A DNA stretch of 64,000 nucleotides from Renibacterium salmoninarum ATCC 33209 (GTDB taxonomy: Bacteria > Actinomycetota > Actinomycetes > Actinomycetales > Micrococcaceae): contig NC_010168.1 in NCBI RefSeq assembly GCF_000018885.1, positions 868,001 to 932,000 on the forward strand, written 5' to 3'. Below the pieces are notes generated by a model. The model was not told where the DNA came from. It saw only the letters and a program-made list of their open reading frames with translations, and searched no databases. Each line of letters opens with the position of its first letter. Position 1 is the stretch's first letter. The position numbers and the translations under genes are program-made. Below, piece after piece: positions 40,122 to 51,074 of this stretch.

Positions 40122-41690
40122 GTGTTCAATTCACTTGCTGATCGGCTAGCCGCAACCTTCAAGAATCTTCGTGGCAAGGGCAGGCTTTCCGAAGCCGACG
40201 TCGATGCCACAGTCCGGGAGATTCGGCGCGCCTTGCTCGATGTGGACGTCGCGGTGCCTGTGGTGCGCGAATTCACCGGCAAAGTTCGTGAACGTGCCAT
40301 GGGTGCGGAGGTCAACGCCGCACTGAATCCGGCGCAGCAGATCGTCAAGATTGTTAACGAAGAACTTGTGGCAATTCTTGGTGGGCAGACCCGTCGGATT
40401 CGTCTGGCAAAGAACCCACCGACGGTCATCATGTTGGCTGGTCTCCAGGGTGCTGGTAAAACGACTTTGGCTGGAAAGCTTTCTAAATGGCTTAAGGGCC
40501 AGGGGCACTCACCGCTTTTGGTGGCAGCGGATCTACAGCGTCCTAACGCGGTCAAGCAGCTGCAGGTCAACGGCGAACGGGCCGGTGTGCGGGTCTTTGC
40601 CCCGCATCCTGGTGTTTCTTCCGAATTTGAGTCTGCTACTGGTGACCCGGTTGCGGTAGCACAAGCAGGCTTGGCCGAGGCACGCAGCAAGCTGCACGAC
40701 GTCGTCATCGTTGATACCGCCGGTCGCTTGGGTGTTGACGCAGAATTGATGCAGCAGGCCGCAGATATTCGGGCAGCGATCTCGCCGGACGAAGTGCTCT
40801 TCGTCATTGATGCGATGATCGGCCAAGATGCGGTTGCTACCGCGCAGGCCTTCGATGAAGGTGTGAATTTCACCGGCATCGTGCTCTCAAAGCTCGACGG
40901 CGACGCCCGCGGTGGTGCCGCACTTTCGGTGGCAACGGTCACCGGCAAACCGGTAATGTTCGCCTCGACCGGTGAGTCGCTAGATGACTTCGAAGTCTTC
41001 CATCCTGACCGGATGGCCTCGCGCATCCTTGATATGGGCGATGTCCTGACGCTCATCGAGCAGGCAGAGAAGAACTGGGACAAAGATGAAGCCGCTCGGA
41101 TGGCGAAGAAATTCGCTGACCAAGAGGATTTCACACTCGAAGACTTCTTGGCTCAGATGAACCAGATTCGCAATATGGGCTCGATGAAAAAGATGCTCAT
41201 GATGATGCCGGGCGCGCAAAATATTCGCCAGCAGCTTGAGCAGTTTGATGAGCGCGAGATTGACCGGGTCGAAGCAATTGTTCGTTCGATGACGCCGCAT
41301 GAGCGTGTTGCGCCCAAGATCATCAATGGTTCACGCCGGGCGCGCATCGCACGTGGTTCAGGTGTGCACGTTTCCGAGGTCAACGGTCTGTTGGAACGTT
41401 TTGGCCAAGCGCAGAAGATGATGAAAAAGATGGCTTCTGGCGGCGGTATGCCTGGCATGCCAGGTATTCCTGGTGCCGGTGGTGCGCGTAAGGGAGCAAA
41501 AAACGCGCCCAAAAAGAAAGCCCGGTCAGGAAATCCAGCCAAGGCCGCCCAGCAGTTGCGCGACGCTGAGGAGAAGCGATCTGCGAAGAGCAGCGCACCC
41601 ACTGGTGCTGCCTTTGGCGCGCAAAACCAAGAGTTCGACCCAACGGCCATGAATTTGCCCAAGGGTTTTGACAAGTTCCTCGGCAAATAG
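40122..41690 (+). CDS. ffh: Signal recognition particle protein Ffh
   Basis: 522 aa from GTG 40122. NG domain: GLQGAGKTTLAGKLSKWLK, DTAGRLGVDAELM, SKLDGDARGGAAL. The C-terminal M domain is Met-rich (MKKMLMMMPGAQNIRQQLEQ), with the SRP RNA-binding ERVAPKIINGSRRARIARGSG and a basic GGMPGMPGIPGAGG tail. Binds 4.5S RNA and signal sequences and pairs with FtsY. Confidence 0.97.
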   Translation: MFNSLADRLAATFKNLRGKGRLSEADVDATVREIRRALLDVDVAVPVVREFTGKVRERAMGAEVNAALNPAQQIVKIVNEELVAILGGQTRRIRLAKNPPTVIMLAGLQGAGKTTLAGKLSKWLKGQGHSPLLVAADLQRPNAVKQLQVNGERAGVRVFAPHPGVSSEFESATGDPVAVAQAGLAEARSKLHDVVIVDTAGRLGVDAELMQQAADIRAAISPDEVLFVIDAMIGQDAVATAQAFDEGVNFTGIVLSKLDGDARGGAALSVATVTGKPVMFASTGESLDDFEVFHPDRMASRILDMGDVLTLIEQAEKNWDKDEAARMAKKFADQEDFTLEDFLAQMNQIRNMGSMKKMLMMMPGAQNIRQQLEQFDEREIDRVEAIVRSMTPHERVAPKIINGSRRARIARGSGVHVSEVNGLLERFGQAQKMMKKMASGGGMPGMPGIPGAGGARKGAKNAPKKKARSGNPAKAAQQLRDAEEKRSAKSSAPTGAAFGAQNQEFDPTAMNLPKGFDKFLGK

Positions 41691-41710
41691 AAGCGGGCTG
41701 AACCAGGCTA

Positions 41711-42430
41711 TTGGCTGTTACTTCTAGCTCGTCTAGGCGCGTTGTCTTTGTCCACGGCAGTGGGTTCTTCGGTGCTGCGGCTTGGCCCGCACAACATGTG
41801 TTGGCAGGCAGCTTCGATTGCCTCTTTGTACGCAGGTCGGGCTTCGATGCGGTGCTGGAGCCGTTGCCCACCGATTTTGTTGCCGATGCGCAAATAGTCA
41901 TTGACAATCTGCAGCTCGATGGACAACAAGGCGGTCACGTCGTCGCGCATGCTCAAGGTGCGATCTCGGCAATGATGGCGGCAGTCCAGCGTCCAGACTT
42001 GGTCCATTCGCTGACCTTGTGTGAGCCGGCATGTCTGTCATTGACCAAGGACTTACCGGCAACCGCTGCGCATATGAAGCTTATGCAGCCAGTCTTCGAT
42101 CAGCGGGCCACGCTGGACGACGTCGGCTATCACCGTCAGTTCGCTCAGCTTGCGTTTGGTGAGGCCGCTCGAGTTTTAGACCCGGACGACGCTGAGGCTT
42201 TACGTTCCGCGCATCGGCTTCGCTTGCAGGCGCCAGCATGGGCGGCCCCGCTCGATATTGTGCCTGGCGTACCCACTCTGGTACTCACCGGTGGCTGGGA
42301 GCCTATGTATGAAGAAGTTGCGGAATATCTCTCCAGCACTGGGGCGCAGCATCTGGTGGCGGGCGGCGGCCACCGACCGCAAGATACCGAGAACGGTCAG
42401 CGAGCGATCAAAGAGTTTTTAGCCGCTTAG
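41711..42430 (+). CDS. Alpha/beta-hydrolase fold protein lacking the nucleophile Ser
   Basis: 239 aa from TTG 41711. The oxyanion strand VVFVHGSGFFG and late LVLTGGWEPMYEE and GGGHRPQDTE (catalytic His position) are clear. The nucleophile elbow, normally GHSxGG, reads VVAHAQGAIS: Ala stands where Ser should be. It is therefore either a non-hydrolytic member or has lost activity by substitution. Frame is intact otherwise. Confidence 0.8.
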   Translation: MAVTSSSSRRVVFVHGSGFFGAAAWPAQHVLAGSFDCLFVRRSGFDAVLEPLPTDFVADAQIVIDNLQLDGQQGGHVVAHAQGAISAMMAAVQRPDLVHSLTLCEPACLSLTKDLPATAAHMKLMQPVFDQRATLDDVGYHRQFAQLAFGEAARVLDPDDAEALRSAHRLRLQAPAWAAPLDIVPGVPTLVLTGGWEPMYEEVAEYLSSTGAQHLVAGGGHRPQDTENGQRAIKEFLAA

Positions 42431-42484
42431 CCGCCGCGTCATGTGCTCCGCGTCATTTGCATCACATCAGGGAGCTCAGCGCTT

Positions 42485-42545
42485 CACTTGTGCGCAGATA
42501 AGCGGGGTGGAGCGATCCAATACCCGGCTTATCTGCACACAAGTG
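42485..42545. repeat. Palindrome, family B member 1
   Basis: 19-bp arms 42485-42503 and 42527-42545, with one G-T-type mismatch. Arm CACTTGTGCGCAGATAAGC. It lies between the convergent hydrolase and the broken DUF559-like gene. The same arm core occurs at 43518. Confidence 0.85.
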
Positions 42546-42553
42546 GCGTACAG

Positions 42554-43488
42554 TTAGTCCAGCGGGCAACCAGATCGCACGAGTGCGGCTCGAACTTTGG
42601 CCACTGCGTATGCTCCTTGTGCTTGCAAATCTGCCGCAGTCAACCTAACTATCGTCCAACCCGCGTGCTGCCAGCCGTCGTCCCTTGCGATGTCCGCTGC
42701 TAGCTGATTTCGGCTGCGGTGATGATCGCCTTCGTACTGGATCACAATTTTGTAGTTGATGTAGGCCAGGTCTGCCCAGCGGAGTGGACGGCCATCGATT
42801 TCGTCGTCGAGCGAATGATTTACCGTGGGCTCCGGTAAGCCCGCCGCAATCAAGCGCAGCCTGAGTCTACTTTCCTGTGGTGAATCCACACCGGGACGTA
42901 TCTTTGCTGCGGCAGCACGACGTAGTACGTTGGCTTTCGCCCGTACTGGTAGCAGCTCGGTGAGTTCCGCCACGCCACACAACGCTTTGCGGTGCTTGCC
43001 GAAATCCCGCGAGCGTGCGCGTACTAGAAAATCGCCAGCGACCACAAGATCTTCCTCGGTCAGAATGGTTGCTAGATCGCGCCACGTTCGCTCCGGCGTC
43101 GTAAGCCAAACTCCGCGGCGAAAGGTAATTTCGTTTCGCTCGATTCGTAGTCGATGACCGTGGACGCCCTTTCGCCGCGGTTGGGCAGCGGGCTGCCTAC
43201 GACTGATATCCAATTCCGCTCTGGCTTCGAGCCAGTAGGGCAGGGGAATCTGCCAGAGGATCGCGGCCGTGACGTGGCTTGCGAACGCTCCAGGGTTGCC
43301 GCCAGATGGCTTTGGACTAGCTCGGACAACTTCGCATCAGAGCCTTTGACTATCCGTAGCCCCCTGCTGGGGATCTCTAAATCAGCGGCGGTGCTCCGAG
43401 ACCGCGAAACGCCAAGTTCTTTTGCTTGGGCCAAGGTGAATGCGGGGCGGGGAAGTTCTTGAGGTAGCTGGTGGCGTCGCATCACCAC
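42554..43488 (-). pseudogene. DUF559-like (endonuclease-related) protein with N-terminal regulator-like region, frameshifted
   Basis: N-terminal frame from GTG 43488: RRHQLPQELPRPAFTLAQA to HLAATLERS. From about 43286 the homologous reading moves one frame (FASHVTAAILWQIPLPYWLE, RRKGVHGHRLRIERNEI, TTPERTWRDLA) and runs to 42554. The C-terminal part YINYKIVIQYEGDHHR followed by DIARDDGWQHAGWTIVRL is the PD-(D/E)XK-like DUF559/Vsr-related domain. A missing T in a TTCGCAAG context explains the break. Common in Arthrobacter as orphan genes; target unknown. Confidence 0.78.
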
Positions 43489-43517
43489 AGTTTACCGCCG
43501 AAGCCCGACGCTATCGG

Positions 43518-43580
43518 TCACTTGTGCGCAGCTGAGCCGGGTTCTGTGGATAAACATCCGACTCAACTGCGCACAAGTGA
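43518..43580. repeat. Palindrome, family B member 2
   Basis: 19-bp arms 43518-43536 and 43562-43580, one G-T-type mismatch. Arm TCACTTGTGCGCAGCTGAG. It ends 2 bp from the thiC stop and lies 29 bp before the start of the DUF559-like gene. Confidence 0.85.
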
Positions 43581-43582
43581 AA

Positions 43583-45427
<1,845 letters not shown>

Positions 45428-45487
45428 TGCTCCGAGGTTAGCAGACTGAACACCAAGAACTCTGATCCGCAAGGCTAGGCTGGTGCT

Positions 45488-45980
45488 ATGGAGTTCAAGA
45501 TTCGGCCAGCGCGAGCAGAAGACTACGAGAAGCTTCCTGAGATCGAGACTGCGGCAGACGCCGTGATTAACATGGTTGGGCTACCTGAAGCAAGCTCCCT
45601 AGCAGAATATCGGCAAGGAAAGTTTGTTGCGGTTGCGCAGAGATCCGGGAGGCTTTGCGGGCTAGCCAGAGTTGATGAGGTCGACGGACAAGCCCATTTG
45701 GAGCAGATTTCGGTGCTCCCAAGCGACTCAGGTCAAGGGATTGGCCGGGCGTTAGTTGAAACCGCCAAAACCTTGGGCACGGAATGCTGGTTATCGGCAG
45801 ATGACGCTATGTACCTTCCGCGATGTATCTTTCAACGCGCCGTTCTATGCGCGATGCGGCTTTGCAGTGCTGGAAGAACCTGCGAATCAGTTGTTAGCCC
45901 TGCGTCAACGCGAACGCGAACTCGGTCTTGACGGGCTGGGGGTTCGGGTTGCAATGATGACAGATTTAGCGCTGGCATAA
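45488..45980 (+). pseudogene. GNAT-family N-acetyltransferase, frameshifted
   Basis: ATG 45488: FKIRPARAEDYEKLPEIE, VDGQAHLEQISVLPSDSG and the acetyl-CoA loop QGIGRALVETA. After GTECWLS near 45800 the frame is lost; one frame over MTLCTFRDVSFNAPFYARCG to RVAMMTDLALA ends at 45980. Substrate unknown. Confidence 0.87.
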
Positions 45981-46116
45981 CAAGAAAACGATATGCCCGG
46001 CGCAACACGACCAATAGCAGGATAGGCAAAGGTTCGTAAGCTCCGAATCTCCAGATACTGTGGACTCGACGGAGGCCCGAACACCGGACCTCAAACGATC
46101 CATGGGAGGCCATGCC

Positions 46117-46545
46117 ATGTCCACCAATCAGCTGTTCATTGCTACCCACCACGAAGCCAGCCGTTTTGCCCGAGGAAACGGCTCGGCACCGAAAAATCTC
46201 ATTGATTTGGGTGAAGCCACGGATCTTGACCTTGAAGTTCTTGGCGAGCTAGCGGTAAAGACCGTCCACGCAACCGGCACAGAGACCGCGCTAGGAATGG
46301 TTGATGTTGATCTTGACCAACTTATGGTGCTTCCTGATGCACTAGTGGAAGTTTTCGCTGAGCTGCCCACCTTGGAAGATCAGGAAGAAGTTACCGAGCT
46401 AGCGGCGGCTTGGGCGGCTACTGAAGAACTCGCCAGCACCGTCGAGGTAGCTGAGCCACTCTTACGAAGCATCGCGGGCTTGGCCGCCCAGGTTATCGCA
46501 GCGGATGAAGATGCCAGATTGACGCTGTATTACATCACAGCGTAA
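46117..46545 (+). CDS. Conserved hypothetical acidic protein
   Basis: 142 aa from ATG 46117, chosen for gggagg upstream; earlier in-frame starts at 46102 or 46060 are possible. Begins MSTNQLFIATHHEASRFARG; strongly acidic and Ala-rich, probably all helical after residue 45. No catalytic motif, TM segment or signal peptide seen and no family recognised. It stands alone before the rpsP operon. Confidence 0.65.
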   Translation: MSTNQLFIATHHEASRFARGNGSAPKNLIDLGEATDLDLEVLGELAVKTVHATGTETALGMVDVDLDQLMVLPDALVEVFAELPTLEDQEEVTELAAAWAATEELASTVEVAEPLLRSIAGLAAQVIAADEDARLTLYYITA

Positions 46546-46562
46546 GAACTGCCCGGCTGAAG

Positions 46563-46592
46563 TTCGCATGCTGCGGAAGCATCTGGCATAAT
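46563..46592 (+). promoter_or_regulatory. Candidate promoter of the rpsP operon
   Basis: -35-like TTCGCA (46563) and -10 CATAAT (46587) with 18-bp spacing, about 125 bp before rpsP. The long leader may be regulated but no fold was established. Confidence 0.4.
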
Positions 46593-46724
46593 GAACAGGT
46601 ACTCGATCCGCGCAGCCCCTCTCTCTGCGTGCGCATTGTGTCCTTTAGAACCCTCAGATCGGCCCGCCCCACGGGAGCGTGACACGGGGTTCGACTCGTT
46701 TCAGAAACAGGAGTGACCACAAAA

Positions 46725-47156
46725 GTGGCCGTTAAGATTCGCCTTAAGCGCTTTGGTAAAATGCGCGCCCCGTACTACCGCATCGTCGTTGCGGACTCAC
46801 GCACCAAGCGTGATGGCCGTGCCATCGAAGAGATCGGCAAATACCACCCGACCGAAGATCCCTCGTACATCGAGGTTAACTCAGAGCGCGCTCAGTACTG
46901 GCTTTCCGTCGGTGCACAGCCTTCTGAGCAGGTTGCACAGATCCTGAAAATCACCGGTGACTGGCAGAAATTCAAGGGCCTCACCGGCTCTGAAGGCCGC
47001 CTGAAGACCAAAGCCACCAAAGACGCTTTCGTAGCGCCGGAGAAGAGCTCGGTCATCACCAAGGAAGCTATCACCCCGAAGAAGAAGGTTGCAGAAGCCG
47101 CTGAAGAGCCGGCTGCTGCAACCACTGAAGCGGCAGAAACCACCGAGGCTGAGTAA
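46725..47156 (+). CDS. rpsP: 30S ribosomal protein S16
   Basis: 143 aa from GTG 46725, giving the universal start (M)[19 protein letters not shown]; the in-frame GTG at 46713 is less likely. Longer than most S16 because of an Ala/Glu-rich tail ([20 protein letters not shown]) typical of actinobacteria. First gene of the rpsP-khpA-rimM-trmD group. Confidence 0.97.
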   Translation: MAVKIRLKRFGKMRAPYYRIVVADSRTKRDGRAIEEIGKYHPTEDPSYIEVNSERAQYWLSVGAQPSEQVAQILKITGDWQKFKGLTGSEGRLKTKATKDAFVAPEKSSVITKEAITPKKKVAEAAEEPAAATTEAAETTEAE

Positions 47157-47160
47157 TTTG

Positions 47161-47400
47161 TTGGCCGAGGCTTTGGAGCACCTGGTACGCGGTATCGTAG
47201 ACAGCCCCGATGATGTGAGCGTTGCCGCTCGCAATAATCGGCGTGGCGAGACCTTGGAAGTTCGGGTTCACCCGGATGACCTTGGTCGAGTAATCGGTCG
47301 TCAAGGCCGAACCGCTCGCGCCTTGCGAACGGTTGTTGGCGCGTTTTCCGGTGGCGACCAAGTCCGAGTCGACGTCGTCGACACGGACCGGCGGCGCTGA
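47161..47400 (+). CDS. khpA: KH-domain RNA-binding protein KhpA
   Basis: 79 aa from a TTG start (47161; TTG 47158 is equally possible), four bases after rpsP. Single KH domain with the RNA-binding GxxG loop in GRVIGRQGRTARALR. In other bacteria it pairs with KhpB and binds many RNAs. Position between rpsP and rimM is conserved. Confidence 0.93.
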   Translation: MAEALEHLVRGIVDSPDDVSVAARNNRRGETLEVRVHPDDLGRVIGRQGRTARALRTVVGAFSGGDQVRVDVVDTDRRR

Positions 47401-47512
47401 GCTCAGCGTAGCCTCGCGGTAAACAGCTAAGATTGTGGCTCCGGCACTGAAAAGTGTCGGAGCACTTTCATTTCCAACCCAATTTCATCTTCAACCCAGC
47501 ATCAGGAGAAGC

Positions 47513-48040
47513 ATGCAAGTCCACGTTGGACGCATCGGCAAACCGCACGGCATTCGCGGCGAAGTCACGGTCGAGGTCTTGACTGATACCCCGCAAGAGC
47601 GATTCTCCGCGGGTGCCGTTTTCAGCACCGAACCGACTTCGGCAGGGCCGCTGACGGTAGAAACCGCGCGTTGGAACAAAGACATCTTGTTGTTGGGTTT
47701 TGAAGAAGTCAATGACCGCAATCGCGCTGAGACACTCCGTGGCACTCGACTGATTTTCGAAACGGATTCGGTAGCGTCAGATGAATCCGAATCGGATTCT
47801 TGGTACGAACACGAATTGATTGGCTTGGAAGCCCGAGTTGGCGATCAAACGGTCGGGAAGGTCTCGGCGCTCAACCCGATGCCGGCCCAAGATCTCTTAG
47901 TAATCACCACAGCCGCCGGCGAAGAAGTGTTGGTCCCATTTGTTGCCGAGATTGTTCCTGAGGTGGATATTGCGGCTGGGTTCATCCGGTTAGTACCACC
48001 AGGTGGGCTATTCGACATTAACCGCAAGGACGCAGAATAG
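47513..48040 (+). CDS. rimM: Ribosome maturation factor RimM
   Basis: 175 aa from ATG 47513 (ribosome site aggaga). N-terminal VHVGRIGKPHGIRGEVTVEV and C-terminal PRC-barrel with VLVPFVAEIVPEVDI. It helps mature the 30S head near S19. Stop abuts the trmD start. Confidence 0.96.
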   Translation: MQVHVGRIGKPHGIRGEVTVEVLTDTPQERFSAGAVFSTEPTSAGPLTVETARWNKDILLLGFEEVNDRNRAETLRGTRLIFETDSVASDESESDSWYEHELIGLEARVGDQTVGKVSALNPMPAQDLLVITTAAGEEVLVPFVAEIVPEVDIAAGFIRLVPPGGLFDINRKDAE

Positions 48041-48832
48041 ATGCGTCTTGACGTCATTAGTATTTTTCCGGACTATCTGGCACCGCTTGAACTGTCACTG
48101 ATCGGAAAAGCGCGACAAGACGGATTGTTGGAGCTAAACGTCCACGATCTGCGAGCGTTCACGACCGATCGGCACCGTACGGTGGACGATACTCCTTATG
48201 GTGGTGGTGCCGGGATGGTGATGAAGCCCGAACCCTGGGCCCTAGCTCTGGCATCTGTTGTTGAGCCAGCGGCGAAAAGTAAACCGGTCTTGATTGTTCC
48301 CTCGCCTGCTGGTGAAGTTTTTAACCAGCGGATCGCTGAAGAACTCGCGGCCGAATCTCATCTGGTCTTCGCTTGCGGGCGGTATGAGGGCATTGATGAA
48401 CGGGTGGTGGACTGGGCCCGTGAGTCGTTTACTGTTCGTCCCATGAGTTTGGGCGATTACGTGCTCAATGGGGGCGAGGTGGCGGTTATGGCCATGGTCG
48501 AAGCAACCGCCCGTCTTTTGCCGGGAGTAGTTGGTAATCCCGACTCGCTGCTAGAGGAGTCCCACCAAGATGGCCTCTTGGAATACCCGGTTTACACCAA
48601 ACCTTCAGCTTGGCGTGGTGTTGATATCCCCGCCGTGTTGTTGAGCGGAAACCATGCCAAAATTGCCAGATTTCGCCGGGACGAACAACTTCGCCGAACC
48701 GCGCAGCGCAGGCCAGACCTGTTAACGCAGCTGGATCCAGCAATTCTTGATCGAGCGGATCTGGCGGTATTGCGCGAGTCTGGTTATTTAACGGTCGACG
48801 GCGTCTTGACTAGGACTTCCGAACTGGGCTGA
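48041..48832 (+). CDS. trmD: tRNA (guanine-37-N1)-methyltransferase
   Basis: 263 aa. SPOUT trefoil knot enzyme: [14 protein letters not shown], the AdoMet loop [16 protein letters not shown] and [19 protein letters not shown]. It methylates G37 next to the anticodon and prevents frameshifting. ATG directly follows the rimM stop. Confidence 0.97.
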   Translation: MRLDVISIFPDYLAPLELSLIGKARQDGLLELNVHDLRAFTTDRHRTVDDTPYGGGAGMVMKPEPWALALASVVEPAAKSKPVLIVPSPAGEVFNQRIAEELAAESHLVFACGRYEGIDERVVDWARESFTVRPMSLGDYVLNGGEVAVMAMVEATARLLPGVVGNPDSLLEESHQDGLLEYPVYTKPSAWRGVDIPAVLLSGNHAKIARFRRDEQLRRTAQRRPDLLTQLDPAILDRADLAVLRESGYLTVDGVLTRTSELG

Positions 48833-49052
48833 ATTGGTCCTCACTAGTGTTCATGTGGCAGAATTAGTACTTGTGTTTGCTGGGTTCTTCCTACCACAGG
48901 GGGATAGTGCCCACAAAGCGAACGCTCCGGTCGGGCCGTCCCGTGCTCAGACCGGCTAAACAATGCTCCGGAAGCGAAGTTTTTGACTTGTCTCGACTTT
49001 GACTGCCGTCATCAAAAGTGAATGACCTGTGGCGTTCGCCAGGAGTTGCAGA

Positions 49053-49415
49053 ATGCACATCCTAGATTCATTAGACGCAGCCAGCCTGCGTAGCGATGTT
49101 CCCGAATTCCGCGCCGGAGATAACCTCAAGGTGCACGTGAACATCATCGAAGGTAACCGCTCTCGTGTCCAGGTTTTCCAGGGCTTCGTGCTCGGTCGCC
49201 AGGGCGACGGCGTGCGTGAAACCTTCACCGTTCGCAAGGTCTCCTTCGGCGTCGGTGTAGAGCGTACCTTCCCGGTACACTCACCGATCATCGAAAAGAT
49301 CGAGGTCGTCACCCGCGGTGACGTTCGTCGCGCGAAGCTGTACTACATGCGTGATCTGCGAGGCAAGGCTGCGAAGATCAAAGAGAAGCGTGATAACGCT
49401 CCTACCAAGAAGTAG
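49053..49415 (+). CDS. rplS: 50S ribosomal protein L19
   Basis: 120 aa from ATG 49053 (ribosome site aggag). [19 protein letters not shown], then [20 protein letters not shown] and [20 protein letters not shown]. The 220 bp between trmD and rplS contain no other gene and probably a promoter and leader. Confidence 0.97.
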   Translation: MHILDSLDAASLRSDVPEFRAGDNLKVHVNIIEGNRSRVQVFQGFVLGRQGDGVRETFTVRKVSFGVGVERTFPVHSPIIEKIEVVTRGDVRRAKLYYMRDLRGKAAKIKEKRDNAPTKK

Positions 49416-49430
49416 TCGGCGGATTTTCGT

Positions 49431-50111
49431 TTGACATCAAACACTGAGCGCCGACCCAGGAAACTGGGTTGGCGCTTTGTTTTGCTCGCCGTCGCCATCG
49501 CGGTTGTTCTGAGTGCGCTGATTCGCGCATTCTGGGTAGAGGTCTATTACATCCCCTCTGATTCGATGGACCCACAATTATTAGTGGGGGATCGAGTTGC
49601 GGTTTCGCGTACTGATTACACCTTTGGTCCGATCAATCGCGGCGACATCGTGGTTTTTGATGGCCGAGGTTCGTTCGATCCGCTGAATTCTGGTCGTGGT
49701 CCCATCGTGGATGCACTTGCCGGAATTGGCGAGTTTTTTGGTGTTGCCGGTAGCGATACTGTGTATGTGAAACGAGTCATTGGCGTTGCCGGTGATGAGG
49801 TAAAATGTTGCACTGTTGATGGAAAACTCACAGTCAACGGCGAAACTCTTGTTGAACCCTATGTATTTCCGGGGGAGGATCCCAGCACAATGTCTTTTGA
49901 TGTTGTGGTGCCGCAGGGTAAGTTGTGGCTGATGGGTGACCATCGATCAGTGTCTTCGGATTCTCGTTCTTTGCTGGGTAAGCCTGGTGGTGGACTGGTT
50001 TCGGTAAATAAAGTGATCGGTCGCCCAAGCCAAATTCTTTGGCCGTTCAATCGGTTTGGAACGGTTCCGCGGACTTTTATTGGTCCTGAAGTTCAGAAAG
50101 GCGCACAGTAG
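49431..50111 (+). CDS. lepB: Signal peptidase I, first of two
   Basis: 226 aa from TTG 49431. One N-terminal TM (FVLLAVAIAVVLSALIRAFW), catalytic Ser in YIPSDSMDPQLLVGDRV, catalytic Lys in VYVKRVIGVAGDEVKC and the GDHRSVSSDSR box. Cleaves signal peptides outside the membrane. Adjacent to a longer paralogue. Confidence 0.95.
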   Translation: MTSNTERRPRKLGWRFVLLAVAIAVVLSALIRAFWVEVYYIPSDSMDPQLLVGDRVAVSRTDYTFGPINRGDIVVFDGRGSFDPLNSGRGPIVDALAGIGEFFGVAGSDTVYVKRVIGVAGDEVKCCTVDGKLTVNGETLVEPYVFPGEDPSTMSFDVVVPQGKLWLMGDHRSVSSDSRSLLGKPGGGLVSVNKVIGRPSQILWPFNRFGTVPRTFIGPEVQKGAQ

Positions 50112-51020
50112 ATGTCGCACCCCACGCCGGAAACGGCTCAAGAACCTACGCCGGAGACTGGCCATGGCCGACGTCGTGCTGACGCCGAGAACGATCTAGA
50201 AAAAGAGCAGGCTACGGTGCCCACCTCAGTTGAACCTGACGAAGGATTCGACCCAGCGGAATCTGCACAGCGCAGCGAAGCAGCCGCGAAAAAAGCCGAT
50301 CCGAAACGTAACGGTGCCTGGTCTTGGTTTAAAGAGATCGCGATCGTCATCGTCATTGCGCTGATCTTGTCATTTGTGATCAAAACATTCTTGTTCCGCG
50401 CTTACTACATCCCGTCAGATTCAATGAACAACACTTTGTTGAAAGACGATCGGATCTTCGTCAACCTACTTGTGCCGCACCCATTTGCGCTGCAACGTGG
50501 CGACATTGTGGTGTTCAAGGACACGCAAGGCTGGCTGCCGCCCGCGCCGGAAAAATCCGTGAACTGGGTCAAAGAGTCGCTGACGTTCATCGGATTAATG
50601 CCGGATGAATCGCAGCAGCATTTGGTCAAACGCGTTATTGGTCTGCCAGGGGACCATGTCATTTGTTGCGATGCGCAAGGGCAAATCACCGTCAACGGTA
50701 AGGGCCTGGTTGAACCGTATCTTTACCCCGGAACCGATAATATGGCCGGCCCTAACGCAATTTTCGACGTCACGGTTCCGGCGGGAAAAATTTGGGTCAT
50801 GGGCGATAACCGAAATAACTCGGCCGACTCACGGTGGCATCAGAGTTTGAACAGTCAAGGCTTTATCGACCAGAACGACGTCGAGGGTGCAGCTGGACTG
50901 TTAGCTTGGCCGCTGAATCGTTGGACGGTGTTGGGCAACTACCCAGATACTTTCCGGGATGTCCCGGCGCCGACGTCGACGCCAGTTTCCAGCCCGGATC
51001 CAGTTCCGACTGGGAAGTAA
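50112..51020 (+). CDS. lepB: Signal peptidase I, second of two
   Basis: 302 aa, starting at the base after the first lepB. A charged, Glu-rich cytoplasmic extension of about 70 residues precedes the TM (IAIVIVIALILSFVIKTFLF). Ser in YIPSDSMNNTLLKDDRI, Lys in HLVKRVIGLPGDHVICC, box GDNRNNSADSR. The Pro/Thr/Ser-rich tail is unusual. Two intact copies suggest distinct substrates. Confidence 0.95.
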   Translation: MSHPTPETAQEPTPETGHGRRRADAENDLEKEQATVPTSVEPDEGFDPAESAQRSEAAAKKADPKRNGAWSWFKEIAIVIVIALILSFVIKTFLFRAYYIPSDSMNNTLLKDDRIFVNLLVPHPFALQRGDIVVFKDTQGWLPPAPEKSVNWVKESLTFIGLMPDESQQHLVKRVIGLPGDHVICCDAQGQITVNGKGLVEPYLYPGTDNMAGPNAIFDVTVPAGKIWVMGDNRNNSADSRWHQSLNSQGFIDQNDVEGAAGLLAWPLNRWTVLGNYPDTFRDVPAPTSTPVSSPDPVPTGK

Positions 51021-51074
51021 CCGGTACCGAAATCTGAATCAATCGCTCCGACGCTAGCCTTTGAGCGGTCGCTG

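Noticed and set aside
39911..41134. 407-codon open frame antisense to ffh
   Set aside because: Low-complexity Ser/Arg/Ala composition, no family resemblance and fully opposite a clear Ffh; a codon-bias shadow.
42185..42545. Minus-strand small ORFs near the end of the hydrolase
   Set aside because: Short, without ribosome sites and opposite the hydrolase or the palindrome.
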